This document shows positions 28,508-45,579 of a stretch of DNA of 64,000 bases, piece after piece (the first letter of the stretch is position 1; each line of letters begins with the position of its first letter). The notes beneath the pieces are model-generated. The model did not search any database. It worked only from the letters and a program-made list of their open reading frames with translations, and was not told where the DNA came from. Origin of the DNA: DATFRY01 sp963764695 (lineage in GTDB: Bacteria; Myxococcota_A; Polyangia; Haliangiales; Haliangiaceae); assembly GCA_963764695.1 (NCBI GenBank), contig CAVXTW010000026.1:334331-398330 (forward strand). Direction: 5' to 3'. A program made the position numbers and the translations under genes.

Positions 28508-30073
28508 CACATCTCCAGCTTGCGGGCGCCGTGCCGCTCGAGCCATCCGCCCTTGCGCTCGACCCGGCGGCCGGAGGCGTCGCGCGCGCGGGTGCGGGCC
28601 CACTCGCGCATCCCCTCGATCTGTTCGCGCATGGTCACCGCCAGCGGCACGATGTCGGACAGCGCGGCCAAGAGGCCGTCGGTGTCGAGATCACCGCCGG
28701 CGTCGAAGGCGTCGTACAGTGCCGCCACCACCGCCTGCTCCACCTCCGCGCCCGAGAAGTCGCCGGTCGCGCTGACCAGCCGGTCGAGCTCGAAGCCGGA
28801 CGGGTCGCGGTTCTTCTTGCGGATGTGGATGTCGAAGATCTGCTTGCGCTCGTCGGCCGAGGGCAGGTCGCAGAAGAAGATCTCGTCGAAGCGGCCCTTG
28901 CGCAGGAGCTCGGGCGGCAGCTGGGTGACGTTGTTGGCGGTCGCGATGACGAACACCGGCGAGCGCTTTTCTTGTAGCCAGGTGATGAACGAGCCGAACA
29001 CTCGCGAGGTGGTCCCGCCGTCGGACATGTTGGAGGAGCCGGTCCCGGAGAAGCCCTTCTCGATCTCGTCGATCCACAGGATGGCGGGCGCGATCGCCTC
29101 GGCGGTGTGGATGACCTGGCGGATGTTCTCCTCCGACGACCCGACCAGCCCGGCGAAGATCTTGCCGACATCGAGGCGCAGGAGCGGCATCTCCCACAGA
29201 CGTCCCACCGCCTTGGCGGTCAGCGACTTGCCGGTGCCGGGCACGCCGATGAGCAGGATCCCCTTGGGCAACGGCAGCCCGAACTCGCGGGCGCGCGACG
29301 AGAAGGCGTGGCGCCGCTTGGCCAGCCACTCCTTGAGCACCTCGAGCCCGCCGATGTCGTGCACGTCCTCGGTCTGCTCGTAGTACTCGAGCATCCCGCT
29401 CTTGCGGATGATCTGCTTCTTCTCGTCGAGGATGGTCGGGATGTCGAAGGTGCGGGTGCGCACCATCGACTTGGCGAACACGCTCTCCGCCTCGACGGCG
29501 GTCAGCCCGAGCGCCGCCTCCACCACCTTCTCCATGAAGCCCGGGTCGGAGCCGATCTGGCGCTGGGTCTCGTCCGGCGCCTGCGGCAGGAGGCTCCGCG
29601 CGATCTCCTCGATCTCGCGGCGCCGCGGCAGCTCCCAGTACACGATCGCGGAGATCGACTTCTCCAGCTCGGGCGGCACCTTCTGCACCGGCGACAGGAT
29701 GAGCAGGCTCTTCTTCGTCTTGCGCAGGTCACCGGCCAGATCGCGCAGGCGGCGCACGACCGACGGCTCCTTGAGGAAGGGGTGGAAGTCGCGGAGGATG
29801 TAGACGCCGCGACCCTCGCCGCGGTTGACGTGCTCGAGCGCCTTGAGCGGGTCCTTGACGTCGCGCACGCCGCTGCCGCCGGCGGCGACCCGGAAGCCCT
29901 CCGTCACCGACCAGACCTCGAGCCGCATCTCGCGCTCGACGCACAGCATGCGCAGCGACTCCTCGACCCGCGCCTCCTCGTGCGAGACGACGTAGATGAG
30001 CGGATAGCGGGCCCGGATCAGGTCCGCCACCTCGCCGCGGCTATCGCGCCCGTCCACGCCGGACGCCCCTTCT

Positions 30074-30081
<8 letters not shown>
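28507..30081 (-). CDS. AAA+ ATPase, Ycf46/Pvc15-like
   Basis: The 524-residue protein has a degenerate N-terminal AAA-like part (PLIYVVSHEEARVEESLRML, YILRDFHPFLKEPSVVRRLR) and a canonical AAA+ core with Walker A GVPGTGKS near residue 279, Walker B AILWIDEIE near 333, sensor-1 VIATANN and an arginine-finger region RKGRFDEIFF. This is the architecture of Ycf46-like ATPases; CIS loci encode an AAA+ ATPase (Pvc15/Afp15) needed for assembly or cargo loading. ATG 30081 is preferred to a TTG two codons earlier and overlaps the end of the FHA-coiled-coil gene. Confidence 0.92.
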
Positions 30082-32572
<2,491 letters not shown>

Positions 32573-32595
32573 GATCTCGAGGTGGTGCGACCCGG

Positions 32596-33060
<465 letters not shown>

Positions 33061-33084
33061 TTCGCTTCGATTGCTCGACTCGGG

Positions 33085-34593
33085 TCAGTTGATCGACTTG
33101 AACTTGAAATCTGTCTTGCCCAGCTTGAACACGTCGTTGTCGACCAGCTCGTGGGAGCTGACCCGCCGGGTGTTGACGAAGACGCCGTTGGTGGAGCCGA
33201 GGTCGTTGAGGACGAATCCGCTGGCTGTGCAGACGATCTCGGCGTGCTCGGCGGACATGTACGAGTCGCCGATCACGATCTGCGAGCCGCCGCCGGTGCC
33301 GAGCCTGGTGGCGCCCTGCTGCAGCTTGAAGGTCTGGAACTGGTTGGGGCCGTCCAGCGGCACCACCCAGCCGACCACCGGTATCGACTCCTCGGCCCCG
33401 CCGATGCCGATCATGATGGTCTTCATCGGGCCCAGCGGCGGCGGCGGAGCGATCGGCATCGGCTCCTCGACCGGCTGGCGCCGCATGATCAGGATGACGA
33501 CGATGATCAGCACCACCAGGAGCACGATGACCAGCAGCCACACCCACCACAGCGACCCGCCCTCCTCGATCGGGCCGGTCGGCTTGGGCAGGGTCAAGAG
33601 CTGCGGCTCGCGGTCTTCGCCGGCCACCGCCAGGATGAACTCGTGCTCGGCGCCGTCCGCCTTGATCTTGTCGCTGGGGAAGTCAACGTAGTACTTGGCG
33701 TTGATCGACTCCAGCACCGTGCTGGCCAGCGACGTGAAGTCGTCGCGCGAGTTGGCGCTGAGGCGCTGGGTCAGGCCGATCTTGGCCATGTTCTGCTGGC
33801 CGCCCGGTCCGTCGTCGTGCGGGTTGTAGAAGATCGAGTAGACCTCGACCCCCGCGTCCTTGAGGTCGCCGGTCACCTTCTTGAGCTCGGCGGCGACCTC
33901 GGCCTTGTCGTCGTTGCCGTCGCCGATGACGACGAGGATCTTGCGGTAGCCGGCCATGTTGGCCAGCACCTTCCACGCCTCGGTCAGGCCGAGCACCAGC
34001 GGCTGGGAGACGTTCTCGCCGTAGTCCTGTTGCCCGCCCAGCGCGCCGCCGCTCAGGGTCGGCGCGTCGCCCATCGGCACCTTCACCAGCGCCTGGCGCT
34101 CGGCGTAGACCATGAGCGAGGCCTTGGAGCCGGCCGGGCCGGCCTTGGCCAGGACGTCGACCGCCGGCGGCAGGCCCTTGAAGGCGCCGTCGTAGACCGA
34201 GCCCTGATCGTCCGGATCGTCGGCGCTCTTGTAGGTCTCGTTGCCAATCCAGCGGAAGTTGCCCTGCACGAGCACGATGAGGGCCATCGGCTCGTCGCTC
34301 TCGCTGTACTTGACCGTCTTTATCGCCTCGATGGTCAAGGGCGGCTGCACGTCGCTCTGCTTGAGGACGAACTCCTTGGCCGTCAGCCCGACCCTGCCTC
34401 CGCTGACCACCGCGCGCACGAACCAGGTGCCCGGCTCGGCCGGCTGCTCCGGCTGCGGCGCCTTGGGATCGGCCGGCTTGGCCTTGGGCGCCATCACCTT
34501 GAGCTGATAGGTGGACTCGGCCGCCGCGGCCGGTGTCGCCGCCGCCGCCATGACCGCCGCGGCCACGACCAGCTGACAGAGCGCGCGCTTCAT
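33085..34593 (-). CDS. vWA-like, membrane-anchored FHA protein
   Basis: A signal peptide (CQLVVAAAVMAAAATPAAAA) is followed by a periplasmic vWA-like domain (residues ~95-310: EPMALIVLVQGNFRWIGNET, KILVVIGDGNDDKAEVAAEL). The MIDAS DxSxS motif is not present, so metal-dependent binding is doubtful. A membrane helix at about 347-368 (WWVWLLVIVLLVVLIIVVIL) places the C-terminal FHA domain (IGDSYMSAEHAEIVCTASGF, LNDLGSTNGVFVNTRR) in the cytoplasm. The FHA GR is replaced (RLGTGGGS). The ATG overlaps the previous FHA gene (ATGA). It could link envelope state to the cytoplasmic CIS apparatus. Confidence 0.9.
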   Translation of the reverse strand: MKRALCQLVVAAAVMAAAATPAAAAESTYQLKVMAPKAKPADPKAPQPEQPAEPGTWFVRAVVSGGRVGLTAKEFVLKQSDVQPPLTIEAIKTVKYSESDEPMALIVLVQGNFRWIGNETYKSADDPDDQGSVYDGAFKGLPPAVDVLAKAGPAGSKASLMVYAERQALVKVPMGDAPTLSGGALGGQQDYGENVSQPLVLGLTEAWKVLANMAGYRKILVVIGDGNDDKAEVAAELKKVTGDLKDAGVEVYSIFYNPHDDGPGGQQNMAKIGLTQRLSANSRDDFTSLASTVLESINAKYYVDFPSDKIKADGAEHEFILAVAGEDREPQLLTLPKPTGPIEEGGSLWWVWLLVIVLLVVLIIVVILIMRRQPVEEPMPIAPPPPLGPMKTIMIGIGGAEESIPVVGWVVPLDGPNQFQTFKLQQGATRLGTGGGSQIVIGDSYMSAEHAEIVCTASGFVLNDLGSTNGVFVNTRRVSSHELVDNDVFKLGKTDFKFKSIN

Positions 34594-35616
34594 AGCGACT
34601 TGAACTTCAGCGCGACCTGGCCGAGGCGCAGAAAGTCGCTGTCCACCAGCTCGTGCTGCTCGACCCGCTTGTCGTTGACGTAGGTGCCGTTTGTCGAACT
34701 TGAGATCGCGCAACATCCAGGTGCCCCCCTCGGCTCGGATCTCGCAGTGGCGCGATGACATGTACTGATCGGCGAGCACGACGGTGCAGCCCGGATCGGT
34801 GCCGACCGACGTCACCGGGTCGAGCGTGAACAGCTCGCCGCGCTGCGGCCCCTTGAGCGCCACCAGCCAGCCGCAAAGCTGCAGGCCGTTTCCGGTCCCG
34901 GCCGCGTCAACCATGATCGCCTGGGTCCTGAGCGCGCCGACCGGGGGCGCGGCGCCCATGCAGTAGGGGCAGCGATCCCAGGTCTTGTCGAGTTGCTGGC
35001 CGCACTGGACGCAGAGGTACTTCTTCCACCACAGCGCGCCGGTGACGACGATGCCGTTCTGTCCGCTCACGGGACCCGCCCCTCCGGCGGGGCCGCCAGC
35101 GTATCCCGGCATGCCGCCGGGTGCCACTTGTGGACCGGGGCCACTCATGTGATGGCCCGGCCCGCCCATGGTAGGACCCGGCCCGCTCATGCCGCCGCCC
35201 GGTCCCGGCCCGCCGCCAGGGGGGTGATAGCCCATCGGACGCGGCGCCATCGGGCCGGCCTGCATGCCCTGCCCGCCCGGTCTCCCGCCCTGCATCGCTC
35301 CCGGCATCGCGCCATGCATGCCTCCTGGCATCGCTCCAGGCATCGGGCCGCCCGCCCCGGCCGCGGCCGGCATCGGCTGGCCCGCGCCCAGCTGTGCCGG
35401 TCCGCCGCCAAGCCGGCCGCGCGCGTCCGCTGCCTTCTGCTTGGCCTTGCCGGCCATCTGCTTGGCCTCCTTGGCCCGCGACTTGGCCAGCGACTTGAGG
35501 TTCTTGACCCGCCCGATATCGACCCGGACGCGCCCGTGCACGTTGCGGACCCCCATGACCTGGGCCCGGATCCAGCGGAACGGCTGGAAGACGAAGTCGA
35601 AGTACCGGAGGAACAT
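34590..35616 (-). CDS. Zn-ribbon FHA protein (one-base frameshift in the read)
   Basis: Starting at the ATG at 35616, a basic N-terminus (KSLAKSRAKEAKQMAGKAKQ) leads to a Met/Pro/Gly-rich region (PGAMPGGMHGAMPGAMQGG), a Zn ribbon (CVQCGQQLDKTWDRCPYC) and an FHA domain (VVLADQYMSSRHCEIRAEGG, TWMLRDLKSTNGTYVNDKR). The frame breaks in the last motif at 34697-34698, where AAGTCGACA reads AAGTTCGACA. With that base removed the protein ends KFKSL and its TGA overlaps the next start (ATGA), giving 341 residues. The precise restoration of an FHA motif and of the overlap argues for a sequence error. Confidence 0.85.
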
Positions 35617-35705
35617 GTCGGCTTGGACCGGCGCCGGCGCGGCGCCGCGGGGCCAATATTCTACCGCTGTCTCAACGCTCGCAACGACACGTTTTCAGGG
35701 GACTT

Positions 35706-37252
<1,547 letters not shown>

Positions 37253-37256
<4 letters not shown>

Positions 37257-38235
37257 CGCTTTCCTCTCGGGTCAAATCCGCCCGGCGACGTGGGCTCCTC
37301 GTCGCCCTCGTCGTCGATGGGCCGTGGCAGCTGCGCGGGGGCCGGCGCCGGTCCGCTCTCGGGCTCGGGCAGGTCCACGATCTCGTCGCCGATGCCGATG
37401 CCGGAGCGCAGGCCGATGGCGAAGAACTCGCGCAGCTGCGCGTCTCCCTCGTCGGCGGCGAAGCGCAGGTAGTACTGCACGTGGGCCGGCTTCTCCAGCC
37501 GGATGATCTCGTGCACCCGCACCACCATCTCCGGGGTCACGTCGGTGAACTTCATCGGGACGGTGATGGTGAAGCAGTGCGCCAGATCGACCGGGGGCAG
37601 CACCACCGTGTCGATCGCGATGCGCGCGTCGACGCCGATGCGGAAGCCGCGGAACGGCCACCGGTTCTCCTCGATGTGCGGCTCGCTGCCGATGAACAGC
37701 TTGAGGAACAGGGCCAGCCCGCGCGCGGTGCCGCGGATGCGGTAGAGGTCGACCGAGCGCATGAGCAGCGCGCGCTTCTTCTCGATCGGCCACTCGTGGT
37801 CGAGCACCATCGCGGTCCACGAGGCCAGCCAGGACAGGAATTCCGGCGGGCACTCGCGCGGGTCGTAGTAGGCGTGGCCGCGGTCGAGCAGCTCCTCGAC
37901 GGAGCCGAACAGGTGCTCGAAGATGAAGCAGATGTCGCGGATGATGTTGCGGCCGACCGGATCGGAGCGGCGATAGATGGCCGGCAGGAGCTCCATGTAG
38001 CCGCGCCGGGCCACGTGCAGGACCACGCGGCTGCCCTCGTAGACCATCTGGCCGCGTGCCGGGCTCTGCTCGAGCACCGTGTCGCGGTCCTCGTAGCTCT
38101 CGCGGAACAGCACCGCGTCGACAACGAGGCCGGCGTTCTCGACCACCAGCTTGGCCTTGATGAGCGAGTGGCCCATCACGTCCGGGACCCGGACGACCCT
38201 GCGGCTATGTGGCTCCTTGGCGGTGACCATCGTCG

Positions 38236-38239
<4 letters not shown>
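37253..38239 (-). CDS. PASTA-domain fusion to phage tail protein I (Pvc12-like wedge protein)
   Basis: The N-terminal ~65 residues after VVRVPDVMGHSLIKAKLVVE are a PASTA domain ending LHVARRG. The rest is the phage gpI/Pvc12-like wedge protein: MELLPAIYRRSDPVGRNIIR, FLSWLASWTAMVLDHEW, RALLMRSVDLYRIRGTARGL and EIIRLEKPAHVQYYLRF. gpI-type proteins join baseplate J to the tail-fibre region. PASTA domains bind peptidoglycan or beta-lactam-like ligands in kinases and PBPs, so this may help the baseplate touch a cell wall. The GTG at 38239 overlaps the previous stop (GTGA); an ATG three codons later is the alternative. Confidence 0.88.
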
Positions 38240-41282
<3,043 letters not shown>

Positions 41283-41286
<4 letters not shown>

Positions 41287-41696
41287 GGAGTGGACTCGTC
41301 CGGCTGGCGCAGATAGAACGGGTAGACCAGGTTGCCTGGCTGGTTGGTGGAGCGGACGACGTAGGAGATGCGGATGTCGAGGCGGTTGGGCTCGGCCGGC
41401 GACGGGTCGGCGCTGACCTCGATCTTGTGGATGCGCGGCTCCCACTTGCGCAGCGCTTCCTCACAGTAGTGGATGGCGAGCGCGGCGGTGGTCGGATTGT
41501 TGGGGGCGAAGACCAGCTCGTGGATGTCGCAGCCGAAATCGAGGCGCTTGATGCGCTCACCCGGCGCGGTGCCCAGGATGATGAAGATCGACTCGCGGAT
41601 GTTTTCCTCCTGCGCGGAGGTGGCGATGCCGCCGGTGCGGTTGATGGCGACCGGGAACCGCCAGCCGCGGCCTAGAAAATCTCGTGGATTGGCCAT
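41283..41696 (-). CDS. GPW/gp25-family baseplate protein (Pvc9-like)
   Basis: The 137-residue protein shows the gp25 fold motifs GRGWRFPVAINRTGGIATSA, QEENIRESIFIILGTAPGER, LDFGCDIHELVFAPNN and the LRKWEPRIHKIEV ending. gp25 starts sheath assembly at the baseplate by handshaking with the sheath. The glutamate-arginine pattern of the family (E-I-R near residue 33, GER near 47) is kept. It follows the Zn-ribbon gene by nine bases and overlaps baseplate J. Confidence 0.95.
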
Positions 41697-41705
41697 GGCC
41701 CCCTC

Positions 41706-41900
41706 CTAGCCCGATCCGAATCGCCCCTCGAGAAAGCGCCGGCACGACGGGCAGGAGATCCGGGTGGCGCCGCTCGGCGTCTCGTCGACAGCGAGCGGGT
41801 GCGCGGCGCAGTGCGGACAGGCGAGCCCCGCCCGCCGCCCCGCCGCGATCTCGTCCAGAACATCCTGCCAGACGATGAGCTCTTCCTCGTCCACGGGCAC
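41706..41900 (-). CDS. Small Zn-ribbon protein inside the baseplate gene block
   Basis: This 64-residue product has four Cys in two CxxC pairs (GLACPHCAAHPL and ISCPSCRRFLEG) about 22 residues apart, a classic Zn-ribbon spacing. The acidic N-terminus (DEEELIVWQDVLDEI) is helical. I know no named family. It lies between the PAAR tip and gp25 genes, with the same strand and close spacing, so it is part of the operon; an assembly factor or rubredoxin-like structural piece is possible. Two GTG starts (41900 and 41894) are equally likely. Confidence 0.7.
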   Translation of the reverse strand: MPVDEEELIVWQDVLDEIAAGRRAGLACPHCAAHPLAVDETPSGATRISCPSCRRFLEGRFGSG

Positions 41901-41993
41901 ACGAGTCTAAGAAACGGTCCCACCGCCGTCAACGTCGCGACGAAACGAGCTTTTCGGCGCCGCGGCGCGCGCAGGTGGGGTGCGGCCTCCGTC

Positions 41994-42281
41994 TCAGCCT
42001 CCGATCATGACGGTGGGAGAGCCGAGCGTGATGATGCCGCCGTGCAGAGTCTGGTCGCCGACGCGAGCGGCCGGCTTGCCGCCGATGAAGACGGTGGTCG
42101 AACCCTTGGCGATGGCGTCGATGGGCCCCACGCAGGTGCAGGTGCTGGTCACCGTGGCCGCCGGCATGTTGTCGATGAGGACCGTCGGCGTGCCCTTCAC
42201 GACCGGGCCGCCGACGTGCGGCTTGGGGCCGTCCGAGAGCGGGCACGTGTGCATGTCTCCGACGCGGGCTGCAGGGGGCAT
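41994..42281 (-). CDS. PAAR-domain spike tip protein
   Basis: The 95-residue protein starts PPAARVGDMHTCPLSDG and contains TPTVLIDNMPAATVTSTCTC and GSTTVFIGGKPAARVGDQTL, the repeated beta-hairpins of PAAR proteins that sharpen the gpV/VgrG spike. Ligands for the metal at the tip are plausible: His of MHTC and HGG plus Cys of TCTC. It is a minimal PAAR with no effector extension. It lies downstream of the two spike genes, separated from them by the inverted repeat at 42311-42495. Confidence 0.95.
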   Translation of the reverse strand: MPPAARVGDMHTCPLSDGPKPHVGGPVVKGTPTVLIDNMPAATVTSTCTCVGPIDAIAKGSTTVFIGGKPAARVGDQTLHGGIITLGSPTVMIGG

Positions 42282-42310
42282 GGGGTCAAGCTCCAGTTCT
42301 GTGCAAAGGC

Positions 42311-42495
42311 AACGTCAACGTCGAGGTTGACCTGAACTTCAACCTCAACCGGAACCCCACCGTCAACGTGGAGATTGAGACGTGGAGATTGACGGGACCG
42401 TGTCTCTCCCGTCGGTGCCGTCGGCACCTCCGTCAAGCTCAATGGTGGGTTCCGGTTCATGGTGAGGTTCAGGTCAAGGTCAAGGTCAACGTGAC
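42311..42495. repeat. Imperfect inverted repeat between the spike and PAAR genes
   Basis: The arm at 42311-42360 (aacgtcaacgtcgaggttga, then cctcaaccggaaccccac) pairs imperfectly with the arm at 42444-42495 (ggtgggttccggttcatgg, then ggtcaaggtcaacgtgac). The arms are themselves made of hexamer-like GTCAAC/AGGTCA units. Transcribed leftward it would form a long hairpin separating the very long spike gene from PAAR, as an attenuator or mRNA stabiliser. No gene is visible in the 244-base gap. Confidence 0.55.
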
Positions 42496-42525
42496 TTGTC
42501 TCGGACCACGATGGGCCTTGTTGCG

Positions 42526-45500
42526 TCAGTCATCGAGCTTCTTGATACGGGCTTTCGCCGCGACATCCGGGTCGGCCACCGCGCCCTCGGCCCGGCCGGC
42601 GGCCGACTCGGTCTCGCCGAGGTGGTCGGATCGCTGCTGCGACGCCTCGCGCTTTGCGGCACTGGCCGGGTCGCGCGCGTCGCGGACCTTTGCCTCGGCG
42701 TCGAGCTGGGCGCCTCGCGCCTCCGATTCGGGGGCGCCGGCCTCGCGCTCGGCGCGCCCGGCCTCGGCCTGGGCGCGGTACTGGGCAGCGCGCACGTCGG
42801 ATGGCGCATCGGGCGGGGTGGAGGCCTGGCGCTGGGCGCGCTCGGCCTCGGACATGGACTGGTTGGCCTCGCCGGGGACCTGACCGCGCGCTTCGCCCTC
42901 GGCCTGGCCCTGGGCGCCGGACACCTCGCCGCGCGCGCGGGCCTCCACGTCAACCTGCGACTCGGCGTGGCGGCGCTCTCCCTCGACCTGGCTGCGGCGG
43001 CGCTCGGCCTCGGAAAGTCCGCTCTCGTCCCGCCCCTTGGCGCTCGCGTCGTCCACGGCCATGCGCTCGACGTCGTCGGTGGAGTCGGCGTGAGACAGGC
43101 GCGAGTCGACGCCGGCGCGATCGCCGGCCGCGCCGCGCACGTCGCCATCCACCACGCTGCCTGCGGTCCCGCCACCGACGGCGCCGGATGCATCGCCGGC
43201 CACGGCAGCGCCGGCCTGGCCACCGGCGACGGCGCCGGTCGCCCCGGCCGCATCGCCTTCGATGGCCGCGACCGCGCCGGTCCCGAACTTCGGCCCGCCG
43301 CCGGACACGCCCGACGACGCGGCCCCGGCATCCACCGGCAGGTCCTGGCCGCCCAGCGAGCCCGCCGCGGCGGCCGACGACGGCGCGCCGGCCATCGACG
43401 CGGCGCCGGACGCGGACGGCGCGGAGGCCACGCCGGGGGCGTCCGCCATCCCCGCCGCACCGGGCGCCGACGACGCGCCGGCGACACCGGAGACCCCCGC
43501 CGCCGACGGTGCGCCCGGAACACCGGCTGCACCGGGGACCCCCGCCGCGGCGCCTGGTGCTGCGGCTCCACCCGCGAGACCTGCTGCTCCACCCGCGTCC
43601 GGAACCCCGGCACCGGCCGCACCCGGAACACCACCAGGCGCACCCGGAACACCACCAGGCGCACCCGGCATACCGGCACCGGCCCCGCCAGGAACGCCAC
43701 CGGCCGCACCCGAGACCCCACCGGCTGCCGCGCCGGGAACGCCACCGGCCGCACCCGAGACACCACCGGCTGCCGCGCCGGGAACGCCACCGGCCGCACC
43801 CGGCATTCCCGCATCGGCCGCGCCAGGAACGCCACCGGCCGCACCCGGCATACCGGCTGCCGCGCCGGGAACGCCACCGGCCGCACCCGGAACGCCACCG
43901 GCCGCACCCGGAACACTCGCACCGGCCGCACCCGGAACACTCGCACCGGCCGCGCCCGGAACGCCACCGGCTGCACCCGGAACACCACCGGCAGCCGCGC
44001 CGGGAACGCCACCGGCGGCCGCGCCAGAGATACCCGCGCCGGCCGCACCCGGAACACCGGCGCCGGCCGGACCCGGAACACCCGGCGCACCGGCCCGTCC
44101 GGCGACACCGGCAGCCGACGGCGCACCAGCCGCGCCAGTGACACCGGCCGCGCCCGACGCCGACGCCGCGCCCGGCACGCCCGCGGCGCCAGGAACACCG
44201 GCCGCCCGGCTTCCCGGGACATCAGCACCCGCCACGCCTCCGCCGGCCACGTCAACCGCGCGGCCACGTCGATCCACCGTCGGAGCCGCCCCGAGCGCGC
44301 CGCGTCCGCCCACGGTCGCGCCGGCGCCCGCGCCCACCGTCCCGACACCACGCGCCTGCGGTCCCGGCATGGGGGCCTTCGGATCGATGAGCGAGTTCGA
44401 CGGCGACGGCGCGCCCGGCGGCTGCGCGCGCCCCGCGACCGGCATCGGCGCGGTCTGCGTGCTGGCACCGCCCGCCTTGAGCCGCATCGACACGCTCGAC
44501 GTCTCGGGCCGACCGCCGAGCGAGCCCGAGTCCCAGCGCGCCGTGGCCCGCCCGTCCTTTACCGTGGCCGGCCCGCTGTCGATGACCTCGCCGGTGTCGC
44601 TGTCGACCACCTCGTAGGTGGCGCTCTCGGCCCCGTCCACCGTCGCGCTGACCTCGACCGGCTCGCCCGGCTGCACCTCGCCGGTGCTGGCCTCGGCACC
44701 GACGACAGCCTGCGGCGGCTCGGCGGTCGTGTCGGGGAGATGCGCTGGCGCCGCCTGCTCGCGCGCGCCCGCGCTGCCGCCCGGAGCGTTCGCCCCCGGC
44801 GCGTCGCCCGCCCCTTGCTCGCGCACCTGATCCCTGGCCGCGATCGCCCGGGCCGTTCCCGCCTGCGCGCGCACCGACGCCAGCGTCCCGCCGCCCGGTC
44901 CACCCGGGTTCAGGCTCACGCTCGGCCCCTTGATCTGCAGCGGACCGGTGGCGACCACGCTCATGGTCTTGCCGCTCACGTCCACCGTCGCGCCCTTGCC
45001 GCCCATCGATCCCTTGGCCGTCATCTTCACCGACTTGCCGTGCAGCTTGACGGTGCCGGACGGAGCCAGGAGCTCGATGTCGCCGCTCGCGCTCTCGATG
45101 GTGAGCGAGTCCTTGCCCGAGTCGAGGACGATCTTGTTCTGCTTCGTCGAGTCGACGACGATGAGCCGCTCGGCCCCGTCGGTGTCGTCGAAGATGATGC
45201 GGTGCCCGCTGCGCGACTTGATGACGCGGATGTTGTTCTTGCCGTCGTCGTTGCGCTGCGGCGGCCGCTGCTTCGTGCTCCACAGCCCGCCGACGATGAT
45301 CGGGCGGCGGATGTCGCCGTGCTCGAACACCACCAGCACCTGATCGTCAGGCTCGGGCAAGAAGTAGGTGCCGCGCTCCTTGCCGGCCATCGGGGCCAGG
45401 ATGCGGGCCCAGTGCGACTCGTCCTCGCTCGGCAGCCACGGAAAGCGGACCTTGATCTGGGCGCGGCTGTCGCTGCCCTGGTCCAGGTTGGACGTGACGA

Positions 45501-45579
45501 TCGCCAGGTAGACCCCGCGCAGCTTGTCCGCGCGCTGGGTGGCCCCGCTGATCGCGTCCAGCCCGACCCGATCGTTCAT
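42526..45579 (-). CDS. gpV/gp5-type spike protein with collagen/elastin-like tail and coiled coil
   Basis: The 1,017-residue protein begins with the OB-fold of baseplate assembly protein V (IKVRFPWLPSEDESHWARIL, YFLPEPDDQVLVVFEHGDIR, RPIIVGGLWS) and a gp5-like beta-prism region (SGDIELLAPSGTVKLHGKSV). An Ig-like segment (VEVSATVDGAESATYEVVDS) follows. Then come ~400 residues of Gly-Val-Pro-Gly-Ala repeats and a charged Ala/Glu/Arg coiled coil to the end. The ATG shares a base with the stop of the first spike gene (TGATG). The repeats make it about 780 residues longer than its neighbour. No catalytic domain is visible. Confidence 0.9.
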   Translation of the reverse strand: MNDRVGLDAISGATQRADKLRGVYLAIVTSNLDQGSDSRAQIKVRFPWLPSEDESHWARILAPMAGKERGTYFLPEPDDQVLVVFEHGDIRRPIIVGGLWSTKQRPPQRNDDGKNNIRVIKSRSGHRIIFDDTDGAERLIVVDSTKQNKIVLDSGKDSLTIESASGDIELLAPSGTVKLHGKSVKMTAKGSMGGKGATVDVSGKTMSVVATGPLQIKGPSVSLNPGGPGGGTLASVRAQAGTARAIAARDQVREQGAGDAPGANAPGGSAGAREQAAPAHLPDTTAEPPQAVVGAEASTGEVQPGEPVEVSATVDGAESATYEVVDSDTGEVIDSGPATVKDGRATARWDSGSLGGRPETSSVSMRLKAGGASTQTAPMPVAGRAQPPGAPSPSNSLIDPKAPMPGPQARGVGTVGAGAGATVGGRGALGAAPTVDRRGRAVDVAGGGVAGADVPGSRAAGVPGAAGVPGAASASGAAGVTGAAGAPSAAGVAGRAGAPGVPGPAGAGVPGAAGAGISGAAAGGVPGAAAGGVPGAAGGVPGAAGASVPGAAGASVPGAAGGVPGAAGGVPGAAAGMPGAAGGVPGAADAGMPGAAGGVPGAAAGGVSGAAGGVPGAAAGGVSGAAGGVPGGAGAGMPGAPGGVPGAPGGVPGAAGAGVPDAGGAAGLAGGAAAPGAAAGVPGAAGVPGAPSAAGVSGVAGASSAPGAAGMADAPGVASAPSASGAASMAGAPSSAAAAGSLGGQDLPVDAGAASSGVSGGGPKFGTGAVAAIEGDAAGATGAVAGGQAGAAVAGDASGAVGGGTAGSVVDGDVRGAAGDRAGVDSRLSHADSTDDVERMAVDDASAKGRDESGLSEAERRRSQVEGERRHAESQVDVEARARGEVSGAQGQAEGEARGQVPGEANQSMSEAERAQRQASTPPDAPSDVRAAQYRAQAEAGRAEREAGAPESEARGAQLDAEAKVRDARDPASAAKREASQQRSDHLGETESAAGRAEGAVADPDVAAKARIKKLDD
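43590..44080. repeat. Coding tandem repeats (GVPGAAG-type) in the spike tail
   Basis: On the plus strand the units look like ccaccggccgcacccggaac, recurring about every 21-27 bases. On the coding (minus) strand they give GVPGAAG, GVPGAAAG and GASVPGAAG. The repeat number could vary by slippage. The units are in frame, so the length of the tail can change without breaking the gene. Confidence 0.8.

Noticed and set aside
43590..44080. CRISPR-like array
   Set aside because: The repeats are directly adjacent in-frame units of a coding sequence with no unique spacers; the same holds for 49010-49115 and 49975-50065.
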